This document shows positions 16,154 through 25,039 of a stretch of DNA of 64,000 nt, piece after piece (the stretch's first letter is position 1; the number at the start of each line of letters is the position of its first letter). The notes under the pieces were generated by a model. It was not told the origin of the DNA. It was given only the letters and a program-made list of their open reading frames with translations, and did not search any database. The stretch covers positions 186,001 through 250,000 of the forward strand of contig CAJTZD010000001.1 in NCBI GenBank assembly GCA_910584235.1. The letters are read 5' to 3'. The translations under genes were made by a program, and so were the position numbers. This DNA comes from an uncultured Acetatifactor sp. (GTDB lineage Bacteria > Bacillota > Clostridia > Lachnospirales > Lachnospiraceae).

Positions 16154-16606
16154 ATGCTGAAAATATGGTATTATGGCGGCGTATCTTATATGAAAGACGC
16201 CCCCTCCTATTTTGACAATGTATATGAGGATGAATGGATCGAAGATCCATTTGTCAGGGAAATGATTCAGGACGTGGACAGTTCCGCTGTCTTAAACGCC
16301 CATATCATTGAGAGTCCCGTCCTGGGGCCTATTACCCCGAAAGAACTGTCCGGCGGCGTAAAGGTTTTGATTCTGATGCTGAAAGATGATTCCTTTGTGT
16401 ACAATTTATCCAACTGCGGCAACAACTGCGCCAAATGGGTACTGAAGATCGCGGAACACAAAGACCTCACTGTATATCTACAGCATATGATCCGCTTTGA
16501 GGGAGAGTTCGATATCCAGATTATGAATACAGGGAAAATCGTCCACAATCGGAAAGAATATGTCCTGGGGCTGATTGAGGCAGAAAGGCTGATGGATGAA
16601 AGGTAG
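16154..16606 (+). CDS. DUF4869-like protein
   Basis: 150 residues, acidic and soluble. The opening MLKIWYYGGVSYMKDAPSYF and the central LSGGVKVLILMLKDDSFVYN recall the DUF4869 family of Clostridia, which has no assigned function. Near the end a compact alpha/beta pattern continues (NTGKIVHNRKEYVLG). The ATG follows AAAGGCAGAG. The next gene, an ATPase, begins 11 bases before this stop codon, so the two are translationally coupled and probably work as a pair. Confidence 0.75.
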   Translation: MLKIWYYGGVSYMKDAPSYFDNVYEDEWIEDPFVREMIQDVDSSAVLNAHIIESPVLGPITPKELSGGVKVLILMLKDDSFVYNLSNCGNNCAKWVLKIAEHKDLTVYLQHMIRFEGEFDIQIMNTGKIVHNRKEYVLGLIEAERLMDER

Positions 16607-17594
16607 TTATCATTTTCGGGTGAAGAGCAAAAGAGCCGTCTTCGATTTTACATTACGCAGGAACATTACCGTTATCAAGGGCGACAGCGCCACCGGCAAG
16701 ACAACACTCCTGCATATGTTGTATGAGTATCTTCGAACCGGACGGGAATCCGGCTATTCGGTGTCCGCCGATGCCGCTTATTATGTATATCTGCGCCAGG
16801 AAGTAGGTATTCACTGGCAGGAACTGCTGTCCCGCCTGAAAGATACCGTTATCTTCATTGAGGAAAACAACGAGTTTGTCTTTTCTCAGGAGTTTGCTGT
16901 ATTTGTCCGCGACTCCGGAAATTATTTCGTGCTGGTAAACCGCGCGCCTCTCAAAATGCTGCCCTACAGCATACATGAAATCTACGAAATCCTGACAGCA
17001 GGAAAACGTGCAGATATAAAAGAGTCCTATCATTATTTCAGGGAAATGTACAGCAATTATCCGATTGCCGAGAACAATCAGATAGCGTGTGCCATAACGG
17101 AAGACAGCAACGCGGGCTTCCAATTCTTTTCCCACGCCTTAAAAGGCAGCAAACTGATAAGTGCCGGCGGAAACAGCAATGTCCTTTCCTGTCTGGAACA
17201 GACAACGTCCGGCGATATCCTTGCAATCGTGGACGGTGCTGCTTTCGGAGCCATGATTGAAAGCTGCCTGGAATATATCAATATTCAGGCCAATCAGCGA
17301 ATTACTCTCTGGATGCCCGAATCCTTTGAATATCTTATACTGCAGTCCGGAATACTTCCCTCGAAAGAGCTGGAGGACATTCTGGCTTCCCCCTGGAATC
17401 ATGTAGAGGCAAAAGAGTTTGAAAGCTGGGAGCGTTTTTTTACCCAACTGCTGATATCTCTGGCAAAGAATACTCCTTTCCAGTATTCCAAACAGACCTT
17501 GAATCCATCTTACCTCCAAGACAAAATCGTCAGAAAAATTGCCGCTGAATTTCCCGCCGCCATTAAATGCCGCATGGAGTCAGGACAGGATTAA
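16596..17594 (+). CDS. P-loop ATPase paired with DUF4869
   Basis: 332 residues. Walker A is GDSATGKTT at residues 29-37, immediately after a short beta strand, as in ABC-like or AAA-type small ATPases. A Walker B-like strand with two acidic residues is TVIFIEENN (84-92), followed by YFVLVNRAPL, a sensor-like asparagine position. No ABC signature, membrane segment or nuclease motif is visible in the C-terminal half. Coupled to the DUF4869 gene by an 11-base overlap. The small, self-contained operon with its own promoter and flanking hairpin looks like an accessory module. A defence or signalling role is conjecture. Confidence 0.75.
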   Translation: MKGSYHFRVKSKRAVFDFTLRRNITVIKGDSATGKTTLLHMLYEYLRTGRESGYSVSADAAYYVYLRQEVGIHWQELLSRLKDTVIFIEENNEFVFSQEFAVFVRDSGNYFVLVNRAPLKMLPYSIHEIYEILTAGKRADIKESYHYFREMYSNYPIAENNQIACAITEDSNAGFQFFSHALKGSKLISAGGNSNVLSCLEQTTSGDILAIVDGAAFGAMIESCLEYINIQANQRITLWMPESFEYLILQSGILPSKELEDILASPWNHVEAKEFESWERFFTQLLISLAKNTPFQYSKQTLNPSYLQDKIVRKIAAEFPAAIKCRMESGQD

Positions 17595-17596
17595 GA

Positions 17597-17640
17597 TGTA
17601 TGTGAATCGGCGGGCTTCATAACCCGCCGATTCACATACA
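17597..17640. terminator. long perfect hairpin after the ATPase gene
   Basis: An 18-bp perfect stem, TGTATGTGAATCGGCGGG, with loop CTTCATAA. It begins two bases after the ATPase stop codon and is symmetrical for the convergent hydrolase fragment. It lacks a T-tract on either side, so it may act as an RNA-stabilising or weak bidirectional terminator. Confidence 0.5.
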
Positions 17641-17716
17641 GCTCTGTTCTCAATAAGCAATCATAGGAATGGACTCTGCCTCTTTTTTCCCTCTCTGCGC
17701 ACGTCCCGCCGCTATC

Positions 17717-18544
17717 TCATAGATCCGGCAGCCAGTCCAGCCACTTCTCCACACCGTCTATCCGGCAGTCGCCGCTTACGCCAACGCAGTCCGGCCCCAT
17801 GCTGAAATAAGCATAGCCCCCCGGATCCACAAGCCACCATCTGCCGTCCTGTCTGCATCTGGAGAAATATCCCGTACCCTCCCGGAGTTTCTTTCCTTTC
17901 CAGCCGCCGTAGGCAGACCAGTCCTCAAAAGGATAGCCCTCGTCGCGCTCCGCCAGCTGGGCCTCCAACCTGGTCTTTAAATCCGAGTCATCGTTGACCT
18001 TTCCGGTCCAGTTCTTCCATTTTAGCTGACCGAATCGGTCAATCATCTTCACATCCGGCAGCTTCTGCTCCGGGTAAGCATCTGTCAATACCATATCAGA
18101 AATCCGGCACTCCACATCCTGGAAAGCCGCCATAGAGGACAGCACGATTTCCGAAATCTCCTCCCTGGCCACTCTCCTGCCGTGGCAGACGATTTTCAGG
18201 GTGCCGGGCAGAGCCTCCGGGAACAGCTCCCCGACATTCATCCAGTGCAAATCGATGCAGACCGCAGTCTCCACTCCCGGCAGCAGTCCGAAACGCACCG
18301 TGAACGCGGGATTATGCACCTCTTCCATTTCTCCCCGCACGTAAGCCAGCAAATTCATGGCAAGGCTGTGCTCCTCCAGCACTTCGATGCGGAATGTCAG
18401 ATACCTCTCCTCACAGGAGAGCAGCTGCGGCAGCAAGAAACCTGCGCCCTCTTTCGACAGCCGGAATACTCCGCCGCTTTCCTCCCCGGCCTGAAAGGTT
18501 GCCCCTTTGGTCAGCCGCAGCTGACTTAAATCTATTTTCTGCAT
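17717..18544 (-). pseudogene. N-terminal fragment of an agarase-like glycoside hydrolase
   Basis: 275 codons from ATG 18544 (MQKIDLSQLRLTKGATFQAG). The first ~150 residues form a beta-rich accessory domain. Then DGRWWLVDPGGYAYFSMGPD opens what looks like the catalytic barrel of agarase/GH50-like enzymes, which normally run to 600-700 residues. The frame stops right after KWLDWLPDL, before any catalytic acid region. The 110 bases before the downstream hairpin contain no continuation in any frame I could see. It is most likely a deletion remnant that may still be transcribed. Confidence 0.5.
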
Positions 18545-18621
18545 TTTATGATCCGCCTTTCGCCTCTATTTTCTTCCCCTGATACATATCCCCTTAAGTC
18601 TTTCTCTCATCTCACAGATTC

Positions 18622-18651
18622 ATCTTACCATAAACTCCCAGGTCTATGCAA
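18622..18651 (-). promoter_or_regulatory. possible promoter of the hydrolase fragment
   Basis: Minus-strand TTGCAT (18646-18651) and TAAGAT (18622-18627), 18 bp apart, ~75 bases before the start codon. The rest of the 18,650-19,020 stretch holds no gene I can support. Confidence 0.4.
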
Positions 18652-19024
18652 AAGAATTTTGGGAATCTCCGTACTGGAGCCTGATCCTGTTCCCCATGTC
18701 CAGAGTCATCTGAGCGATCTCCGGCGCGTCTTTATCCAGCGCTTTCTTCCGGATGACCTCAAGCGGCGGCCTCCCCGATGTTTAGGCAGAAGCGGCTTTA
18801 TTGGAAGGTGGCTTCCGAAAGTAGAGCCGGCGCATTCTGTCCATTTTTTGTATAACAGTATGCCACTGTAAAACTTTTCTCCGGAAGCCTCCCAGCAGCC
18901 CGCGTTCTTTCCTCCTTTCTCCGCCTTTTGCTATTGCTTTATACAAGTTAGAGTAACCTGGCTGACGGATAGTTTCATTTTTTTATTAATTTCTGCTTCG
19001 CAAAAATTCTATTGTCATGAATAA

Positions 19025-19068
19025 AAATGACCTCATAGAAAGGAATTATCCTCTCTACAAGGTCATTT
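19025..19068 (-). terminator. terminator of the two-component operon
   Basis: Minus-strand AAATGACCT and AGGTCATTT pair (9 bp), with partial inner pairing of GTAGA and TCTAT, followed by TTATTC. Lies 43 bases past the histidine kinase stop. Confidence 0.7.
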
Positions 19069-19110
19069 GAACTTACTCTATTCCCTTTCTGGGACTATCC
19101 CGGATTGCCC

Positions 19111-21702
19111 TCACTGGCTATTCGGGAGTGCCTCGGGATAACTCTCCTCCTGGGGCACATGCCATGTAGTGGTAGCCTTGAACAAATCCCCGTCCACCTC
19201 CAGCACCAGCTCCCCGCCCTGGAGCTCCATAAAGCTCTTTGCAATGGCAAGGCCCAGACCGCTGCCCTCGGTATTCCGGGAGGCGTCTCCCCGCACGAAC
19301 CGCTCGGTGAGCTCCGAGGAGTCCACCGTGATCTCCTGGGCCGAAATATTCTTTAAGGTAATGGCCACCGTATCGCCTATGCGGAAGCCGTTCACATATA
19401 CCCGGGTGCCCGGCAGGGCGTATTTGGCGATATTGCCGAACAGGTTCTCATAAATCCGGTATGTTTTCTGGCTGTCAAGGGGAAGAATCACTTTCTCCTC
19501 CGTCAGGTTCATCCGCACGTCCAGCCCCGCCTCCCCCAGCTTATCCGCCATCTCAAAATTCACCTGCTTCACCAGGTTCATGATGTCCAGATCCATGATG
19601 TTCAGCGTGATATTCTGGGAGCTGGCCTTGCTGAACTCGAACAGATCCTCAATAAGGCTCTTAAGCCGCAGAGACTTCCGCTCCAGGGTGGCAAGATATT
19701 CCCTCTGCTGCTCCTGGGTGATGTCTTTTTCTTTCAGCAGATTGATATAGGTGATAATCGCTGTCAATGGTGTCTTCAAATCATGGGACATATTGGTCAC
19801 CAGCTCCACTTTCATGCGCTGGCTCTTCACCTCCGTGTCCACGGCCTTTTTCAGCCCGTCCTGAATTTTGAACACCTGCTCCCTGAAAGGCTCAAAGATC
19901 CCTAAGTCCTCCGGAATGGACACGTTCAGGTTCCCCTCCGCGATCTCGTCCACCGCTTTCAGCAATATCCGGTAGCGCTTCTGCAGCTGGCTCACATATC
20001 GCCTCAAAATAATATACAGCAAAATGGAGTAGACTACCACCACCGGGAAGCCTCCCACCCAGAGGCTGCTTATCAGGAGCAGGATAATGGCATTCACAAT
20101 CAGCAGCTTGATGATTGTCCAGTTGGCATCCTTCGTCAAATCCATATGTGCCACCGCCTCATAAGCGCCCGCCGCTTTTCCTTTGATAAAAGGAAAGAAG
20201 CGGTATATAAGACTGCGCTGCCTGATGTATCTCTTTAGTCCCAGCTCCCGCAGCGCCCTGGCACAGATGCCCACATACCACCAGCAGAACGCGAACGCCG
20301 CAAGCGCTGCAATGTTCAGCAGCATGGCCAGCTCCCTCCCCAGGTGCGGGCTTATCCCAAGATATTCCGAAAATACCCCCCCTGCCCTGCCGCTGGCCAC
20401 ATATACAATCATGGAGAGAACCAGCTCGCTGCATGCCATCAGACAAGTGCCGAAGCAGATCAGGAACTCCAGAGAGACCGCACATACTTTTTCAGTCTGC
20501 CATGGCTTTTTGGACCGGGGCATGGGCCAGAACATGCCCGCCAGCGCCAAAACAAATATACAGAAAGTCAGAATGCCCGTCAGGCCGGAGTTGTAATAGG
20601 CGCCGGCGGAAAAATTATAGTAGCGGGCCGTGGAGTAATACTGGATATCTGTGCCATAGGCAGCATCGGAAATCAGCCTCCCTATATACAGCCCCTCTGA
20701 ATTCTCCTTTCTGGCATTCCACTCCTGCGTGGAGACGGCATAGGTGACGGTACATGCGGCCGGCGCTTTCATGCGCCCATATCTTTGGAATGTATCCAGC
20801 ACATCCCCCATCAGGCTCTGGGTGAGATTGGCTCTGATCGCCTCATTGGCCTGCTTTCTGACCAAGTTCACGTCCTTGCCGCAGATGTCGTCCCCGATGG
20901 TCACATTCCCGGCATCGTCAAAGTGGAAACTAATCTGGAAATACTGATCCTGGGTGCCCCTGTTCCTGGCCTCTTCGGACATGTTTGTGACATATTTTCC
21001 GGTGGCGTCATCCATGATGATATAGTCATAGCAGCTGTTGAGATCCGCGAAATTCGACTCAAAAATGTTGAAATATTCCTCCAATACCTGTAATTCGTTT
21101 TCCAGGTGTTCGCATTCTATCTGGTTCAGGTCATAGAGTTCCCCGCTGTCCTCATATATTTCCAGTTCCTTTTCGCCCAAAATCCCCTCATCTATATAGG
21201 TCTGCAGCCGCTGCCGGTTCAGCCGCCCCTGGGAGAAAACTTCCTGGAGGGATGCAGCCTGACTTTCCTCATATCCCTCCTCTTCCTGAATCAGCGTTAT
21301 TGCGGTCAGCAGATCCATGTACTCCTCTCTCCTGGCTTTGTCCAGAATCCACTGATGCTCTTCATCCGTCTCCAGATAGACATTCCCGTAATCAAGGAGT
21401 TCCCCGCTTAGGGCATTGCACAGGTCGCGGTAGAGCAGGTAGCAGTTCTGGTATAGCCAGGCGATATTGTCCGCGGTCTCTATGGGATTTTTCTCGAATT
21501 TTTCCGCCCTGGAGCGGAATATGTCGTAGAAGCAGCTGAATATGACCGCAAAGCACAGGCTCACCAGAATCCCTCTGTAGATCCAAGGTTTGTCACGGCG
21601 CAGTCTCCCCAGTCCCCTGGGTTTTCCGGCCTCATTCCCGGAAGCTGTATACGGCCGTTTTGCCAGTTCCGTCTGCTTCTTTTTTTTCTTAAACAATCCC
21701 AT
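19111..21702 (-). CDS. membrane sensor histidine kinase
   Basis: 863 residues, larger than most. One transmembrane helix at ~40-60 is followed by ~300 residues of extracytoplasmic sequence. A group of further membrane segments follows (LTGILTFCIFVLALAGMFWP and AMLLNIAALAAFAFCWWYVG among them). The HisKA box MSHDLKTPLTAIITYINLL has the phospho-acceptor His640. The HATPase domain has NLFGNIAKYALPG (N box) and GSGLGLAIAKSFMEL (G2 box). ATG follows GCAGGAGGTTGCT. Its partner regulator lies 163 bases upstream. The sensed signal is unknown. Confidence 0.93.
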   Translation of the reverse strand: MGLFKKKKKQTELAKRPYTASGNEAGKPRGLGRLRRDKPWIYRGILVSLCFAVIFSCFYDIFRSRAEKFEKNPIETADNIAWLYQNCYLLYRDLCNALSGELLDYGNVYLETDEEHQWILDKARREEYMDLLTAITLIQEEEGYEESQAASLQEVFSQGRLNRQRLQTYIDEGILGEKELEIYEDSGELYDLNQIECEHLENELQVLEEYFNIFESNFADLNSCYDYIIMDDATGKYVTNMSEEARNRGTQDQYFQISFHFDDAGNVTIGDDICGKDVNLVRKQANEAIRANLTQSLMGDVLDTFQRYGRMKAPAACTVTYAVSTQEWNARKENSEGLYIGRLISDAAYGTDIQYYSTARYYNFSAGAYYNSGLTGILTFCIFVLALAGMFWPMPRSKKPWQTEKVCAVSLEFLICFGTCLMACSELVLSMIVYVASGRAGGVFSEYLGISPHLGRELAMLLNIAALAAFAFCWWYVGICARALRELGLKRYIRQRSLIYRFFPFIKGKAAGAYEAVAHMDLTKDANWTIIKLLIVNAIILLLISSLWVGGFPVVVVYSILLYIILRRYVSQLQKRYRILLKAVDEIAEGNLNVSIPEDLGIFEPFREQVFKIQDGLKKAVDTEVKSQRMKVELVTNMSHDLKTPLTAIITYINLLKEKDITQEQQREYLATLERKSLRLKSLIEDLFEFSKASSQNITLNIMDLDIMNLVKQVNFEMADKLGEAGLDVRMNLTEEKVILPLDSQKTYRIYENLFGNIAKYALPGTRVYVNGFRIGDTVAITLKNISAQEITVDSSELTERFVRGDASRNTEGSGLGLAIAKSFMELQGGELVLEVDGDLFKATTTWHVPQEESYPEALPNSQ

Positions 21703-21865
21703 AGCAACCTCCTGCTATCCGTGCTTCCATATCCGCCTCTATCAGCCTGTTCCCTGTTTTCACATGTCCTTTGCCATGGCTGTCCGCCGGCAGTTGCCCA
21801 CATTCCTTGGCCATCTCTAGTTGGCAAGATTCCCGCCAGAAGTCTGCCCTGCTTCCCCCGGCAGC

Positions 21866-22576
21866 TTACTGCCTGTCGATCTTATAGCCCACGCCCCACA
21901 CCACTTTCAGATACTTTGGATTCTTCGGGTCAATCTCGATTTTCTCCCGGATATTCCGCACATGTACCATGATGGTATCCGTGTTCACGGCTTTCTCGTT
22001 CCAGATGCGCTCGTAGATTTCATCCGCAGAGAAGACTCTGCCCGGATTCTTGATAAGGAGCTGTACGATTTTGAACTCCATGGGCGTCAGCTTCACTGGT
22101 TCCCCGTCTACGCTTACCTCTACGGTGTCCTCGTTCAGCTCCAGGCCGCCGATGGTGTAGATATGATCTTTGTTTCCGTCTTCTTTCAGGGCGGACAGGT
22201 ACTTGGAATACCTGCGCAGGTGGGAATTGACCCTGGCCAGGAGCTCTAACGGTGTGAAAGGCTTGGTCACATAGTCGTCAGCCCCCATGTTCAGCCCCAT
22301 GATTTTGTCCACTTCCTCGGACTTTGCTGACAGCATGATCACAGGGAACTCGTATTCCTTGGACCGCAGCTTCATCAGCATGGTGACACCGTCCATCACA
22401 GGCATCATGATGTCCACGATAGCCAAATGAATCTCTTCCTGTTCTACTATTTTCAGCCCCTCCGCGCCATTGGCAGCCTGGTATACCTCATATCCCTGAT
22501 TCCTCAGGTAGATTTCGATGCCCTCCCGAATTTCCTTGTCGTCTTCAACCACTAATACGTGATACTTCTGTTCCAT
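21866..22576 (-). CDS. OmpR/PhoB-family response regulator
   Basis: 236 residues. The receiver domain carries Asp12-Asp13, the phosphorylation site Asp55 (LAIVDIMMPVMDG) and the switch Lys in GADDYVTKPF. The C-terminal winged helix (LTPMEFKIVQLLIKNPGRVF, then TIMVHVRNIREKIE) is of the OmpR type; overall it is VanR-like. Transcribed just before its kinase. ATG 22576 follows GGAGGGACAACA. Confidence 0.95.
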   Translation of the reverse strand: MEQKYHVLVVEDDKEIREGIEIYLRNQGYEVYQAANGAEGLKIVEQEEIHLAIVDIMMPVMDGVTMLMKLRSKEYEFPVIMLSAKSEEVDKIMGLNMGADDYVTKPFTPLELLARVNSHLRRYSKYLSALKEDGNKDHIYTIGGLELNEDTVEVSVDGEPVKLTPMEFKIVQLLIKNPGRVFSADEIYERIWNEKAVNTDTIMVHVRNIREKIEIDPKNPKYLKVVWGVGYKIDRQ

Positions 22577-22763
22577 TGTTGTCCCTCCGGTTTTCGTCGC
22601 GGATTCCGGCAGGCTGAAGAGACCCTGGGCAGGGTTTAGCCCGGAAGACAGTCCCGTCCCTCCAAGCCAGCCCCCTGCAGGCAGCGGGGATCAAACCTGC
22701 AATGCTGCCCGCTTATCTCGCTGCCCGCGGGAACCAAGGCCGGGCAATCGCTCCCATAGAGTG

Positions 22764-24038
22764 TCATCCCTCCAGCAGCAGCCGGATATTCCGCTTTTTC
22801 TGTGCCGCGTTTTCCGCAATAACACTATTATAATAATGAACTGCTTTTAACGCAACTGCTTCTTCTCGGTAAAGGACAGCTTTTTGCAGGGCGTTCTCTG
22901 ACATTTGGATGTAGCGGGGGCTTCTGTCCGGATTTCGGATTTCTCCCATATCGCGGCTGCTGCAGATGTCCTCCAGAAATCCCGCCACTGCGGCCGCGTA
23001 CTCCTGCGCATCCTCTCCGGTGAGGATGCCGTTCACCCCATTGTCCACCAAATCCTCCACCCCTGACGCCTTTACGGCGATCACCGGGGTAGCTCCGGCA
23101 AAGGCCTCCAGCACCACGATTCCCTGGGTCTCCGTCTTAGAGGCGAACAGAAACGCATCCGCCGCCTTGAAATATGCGCCAATCCGTTCATTTGAAATCG
23201 TCCCTGTAAACACTAAGTTCTCCTGAAGCCCCAGCAGACGGCTGCGCTCCTCCAGAACTTCCCTGTCCGGTCCGTCCCCCACCATCAGCATCCGGAAAGG
23301 TTTCCCATAGAGGGTCTTCACCCGGGCCAGGCTCTCCAGAAGAAAAGAGACGTTCTTCTCACCAGCCATTCTGGACACGGTCAGTAAAAACGGCATATGC
23401 TCCGCGCCGTATTGCCTGCGTACTTCCGCCGCTGTCTCCTGACTTACGTTGAAATTTCCCTGTTCGAGGCCTGTTGGCAAAACTCCTGTCTTCTTCTGAG
23501 ACACATGGCATATGTCCGTAAGGTACTTCTGCATGCCCGCAGTGGGCGCAAAGACGAAATTGCAATGCTTCAGGAACCTATGCAAGTAAAGTGGCATAAT
23601 TTTATCCAGTCTGCAGATTCCTTTTGTATAGCAGCGGGCGTACTGCTCGTACCTGGTATGGTAGGTGAACACCAGGGGGATATGGAACTTGCGGGACAGG
23701 TGCATGGCCGTGCGCCCGATGAGCATGGGATGATGCACATGGATGATATCGAATGATTTCCTTCGGAATTCCTTTTCTATCCTTATGTCAAAGGGATTGG
23801 GGAGGACGATTCCTCCGATGAAATGCTTCATGCAGGTAGCATAGCGGAATACGTTTTCCTCGGAATGCCCCTCTTCCATGGAATGCCCCTCTTCCATTTC
23901 CTGCCGTTCCGTATATGTAGGCGCGAAGATCGTCACTTCGTGCCCCAGCGCCTCCAGGCCTCTGGCCAGCCGCTCTATGGAAATGGGCACGCCGCCTATG
24001 ATCGGTTTATAATTGTTTGTCATTAATGCGATTCTCAT
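22764..24038 (-). CDS. GT4 glycosyltransferase (diacylglycerol glucosyltransferase-like)
   Basis: 424 residues. The N-terminal Rossmann domain starts MRIALMTNNYKPIIGGVPIS and includes FDIIHVHHPMLIGRTAMHLS. The C-terminal donor domain has FLLTVSRMAGEKNVSFLLES and the E-x7-E region TETQGIVVLEAFAGATPVIA. The layout matches GT4 enzymes that glycosylate diacylglycerol, and the DedA membrane protein just upstream suits a lipid role. Residues ~50-62 (EMEEGHSMEEGHSEE) are two units of the 18-bp minisatellite inserted in frame in a surface loop. ATG 24038 follows GGGAGGACAG. Confidence 0.88.
   Translation of the reverse strand: MRIALMTNNYKPIIGGVPISIERLARGLEALGHEVTIFAPTYTERQEMEEGHSMEEGHSEENVFRYATCMKHFIGGIVLPNPFDIRIEKEFRRKSFDIIHVHHPMLIGRTAMHLSRKFHIPLVFTYHTRYEQYARCYTKGICRLDKIMPLYLHRFLKHCNFVFAPTAGMQKYLTDICHVSQKKTGVLPTGLEQGNFNVSQETAAEVRRQYGAEHMPFLLTVSRMAGEKNVSFLLESLARVKTLYGKPFRMLMVGDGPDREVLEERSRLLGLQENLVFTGTISNERIGAYFKAADAFLFASKTETQGIVVLEAFAGATPVIAVKASGVEDLVDNGVNGILTGEDAQEYAAAVAGFLEDICSSRDMGEIRNPDRSPRYIQMSENALQKAVLYREEAVALKAVHYYNSVIAENAAQKKRNIRLLLEG
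23858..23897. repeat. 18-bp minisatellite inside the GT4 coding sequence
   Basis: Two units, CCTCGGAATGCCCCTCTT (23858-23875) and CCATGGAATGCCCCTCTT (23876-23893), followed by a partial third. On the coding strand they read MEEGHS. The spacing keeps frame. Confidence 0.75.
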
Positions 24039-24119
24039 CTGTCCTCCCAGCCTTTCCTGAAAAAATGCAACAGATCCGGTTTTTCACATGCCGGCTCCCT
24101 GCCCGCTTTGGCGGAATTT

Positions 24120-24635
24120 TTACTCTATTCCAAAAATCTGAAAAATCTTCTCCCCCATCACATACCCTGCACCCACGAACACAAAGTTCCAGACCAGGAT
24201 TCCGCATGCGGAACTGAGGACATATTTCGTCAGGTTCATTTTAATGACGCCCGCCGGAATGGACACGATGGTGCGTATCATAGGAATCAGCTTACCCAGG
24301 AATACCCCGATGCACCCCTTTCTCCTGATCCACTCCAGATTCTTCTCCAGGGTTTCTTTCTGCTTGGGGAACTTCCTGGTATAGGCGTTCAGGAACAACT
24401 CGCCGCCCTTGCGCCCCAGTACATACAAAACCAGGCTTCCTGCAAGGCCTGCCGCCAGAGTGACTGCCATCACCCAAAAGAAATTGATGTTCCCTCTGGC
24501 TGCCATGATGCCGGACAGAGGCATGATGACACCGGCAGGAAAGCCGGGCAGATTCAGATATTCCAGAAATACGATCACGAATATGGCGATAGCTCCGTAT
24601 CTGGTGAAATAATAGGTAATCGATGATAAGTCCAT
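24120..24635 (-). CDS. DedA/VTT-family membrane protein
   Basis: 171 residues with hydrophobic segments IAIFVIVFLEYLNLPGFPAG, WVMAVTLAAGLAGSLVLYVL, and a C-terminal ILVWNFVFVGAGYVMG. The family signature region GKLIPMIRTIVSIPAGVIKM includes the conserved Arg-x3-Pro-x-Gly. DedA proteins are implicated in flipping undecaprenyl phosphate or phospholipids. ATG 24635 follows GGAGGGAGGAAAG. Probably co-transcribed with the GT4 gene 81 bases downstream. I could not pick a convincing promoter in the ~245 bases upstream. Confidence 0.88.
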   Translation of the reverse strand: MDLSSITYYFTRYGAIAIFVIVFLEYLNLPGFPAGVIMPLSGIMAARGNINFFWVMAVTLAAGLAGSLVLYVLGRKGGELFLNAYTRKFPKQKETLEKNLEWIRRKGCIGVFLGKLIPMIRTIVSIPAGVIKMNLTKYVLSSACGILVWNFVFVGAGYVMGEKIFQIFGIE

Positions 24636-24881
24636 TTTCTTTCCTCCCTCCTTGACATAGCAGTCCGCATGTCATCCAGGCGAAACTGCATGACAATGCC
24701 TCTGCCTGACCCTTTCTTTTGACTAGTATATGGAGGAAAAATTAATTGTAGGCGCAGGGTTTTCTCAAGAATTTCTAAAGATTATTTAAGAAAATGCGGA
24801 ATGCGGCCGAATATTTAGTACACTTATGGAGGATACATCAGCCGCTACTTTCGAATGCATCCTCCCGTTTTTTCAGACTCA

Positions 24882-25028
24882 ATGACGCAGGGAGTGCTGA
24901 AGCTTCCGGAAACAATGCCTGTTTCCGATTCCATTTTAGAATTTTGCTCCACGCCTCGGACAAGAGCTGAAATTGTGGCTTTTGTAGGCAAATCGAAAAA
25001 ATATGTCATGTCGCTTGTAAAGAAATGA
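24882..25028 (+). pseudogene. relic of a winged-helix domain from an ATP-binding regulator
   Basis: 48 codons: ILEFCSTPRTRAEIVAFVGK, then SKKYVMSLVKK and stop. This resembles the C-terminal winged helix of Fic- or AAA_4-type regulators in Lachnospiraceae, where a helix-turn-helix follows the phrase ILEFC-x-P. It has an internal ATG but no ribosome site, and no upstream domain remains. It may be the debris of a longer gene. The second such relic in the window. Confidence 0.4.
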
Positions 25029-25039
25029 GGATGTTTTTA

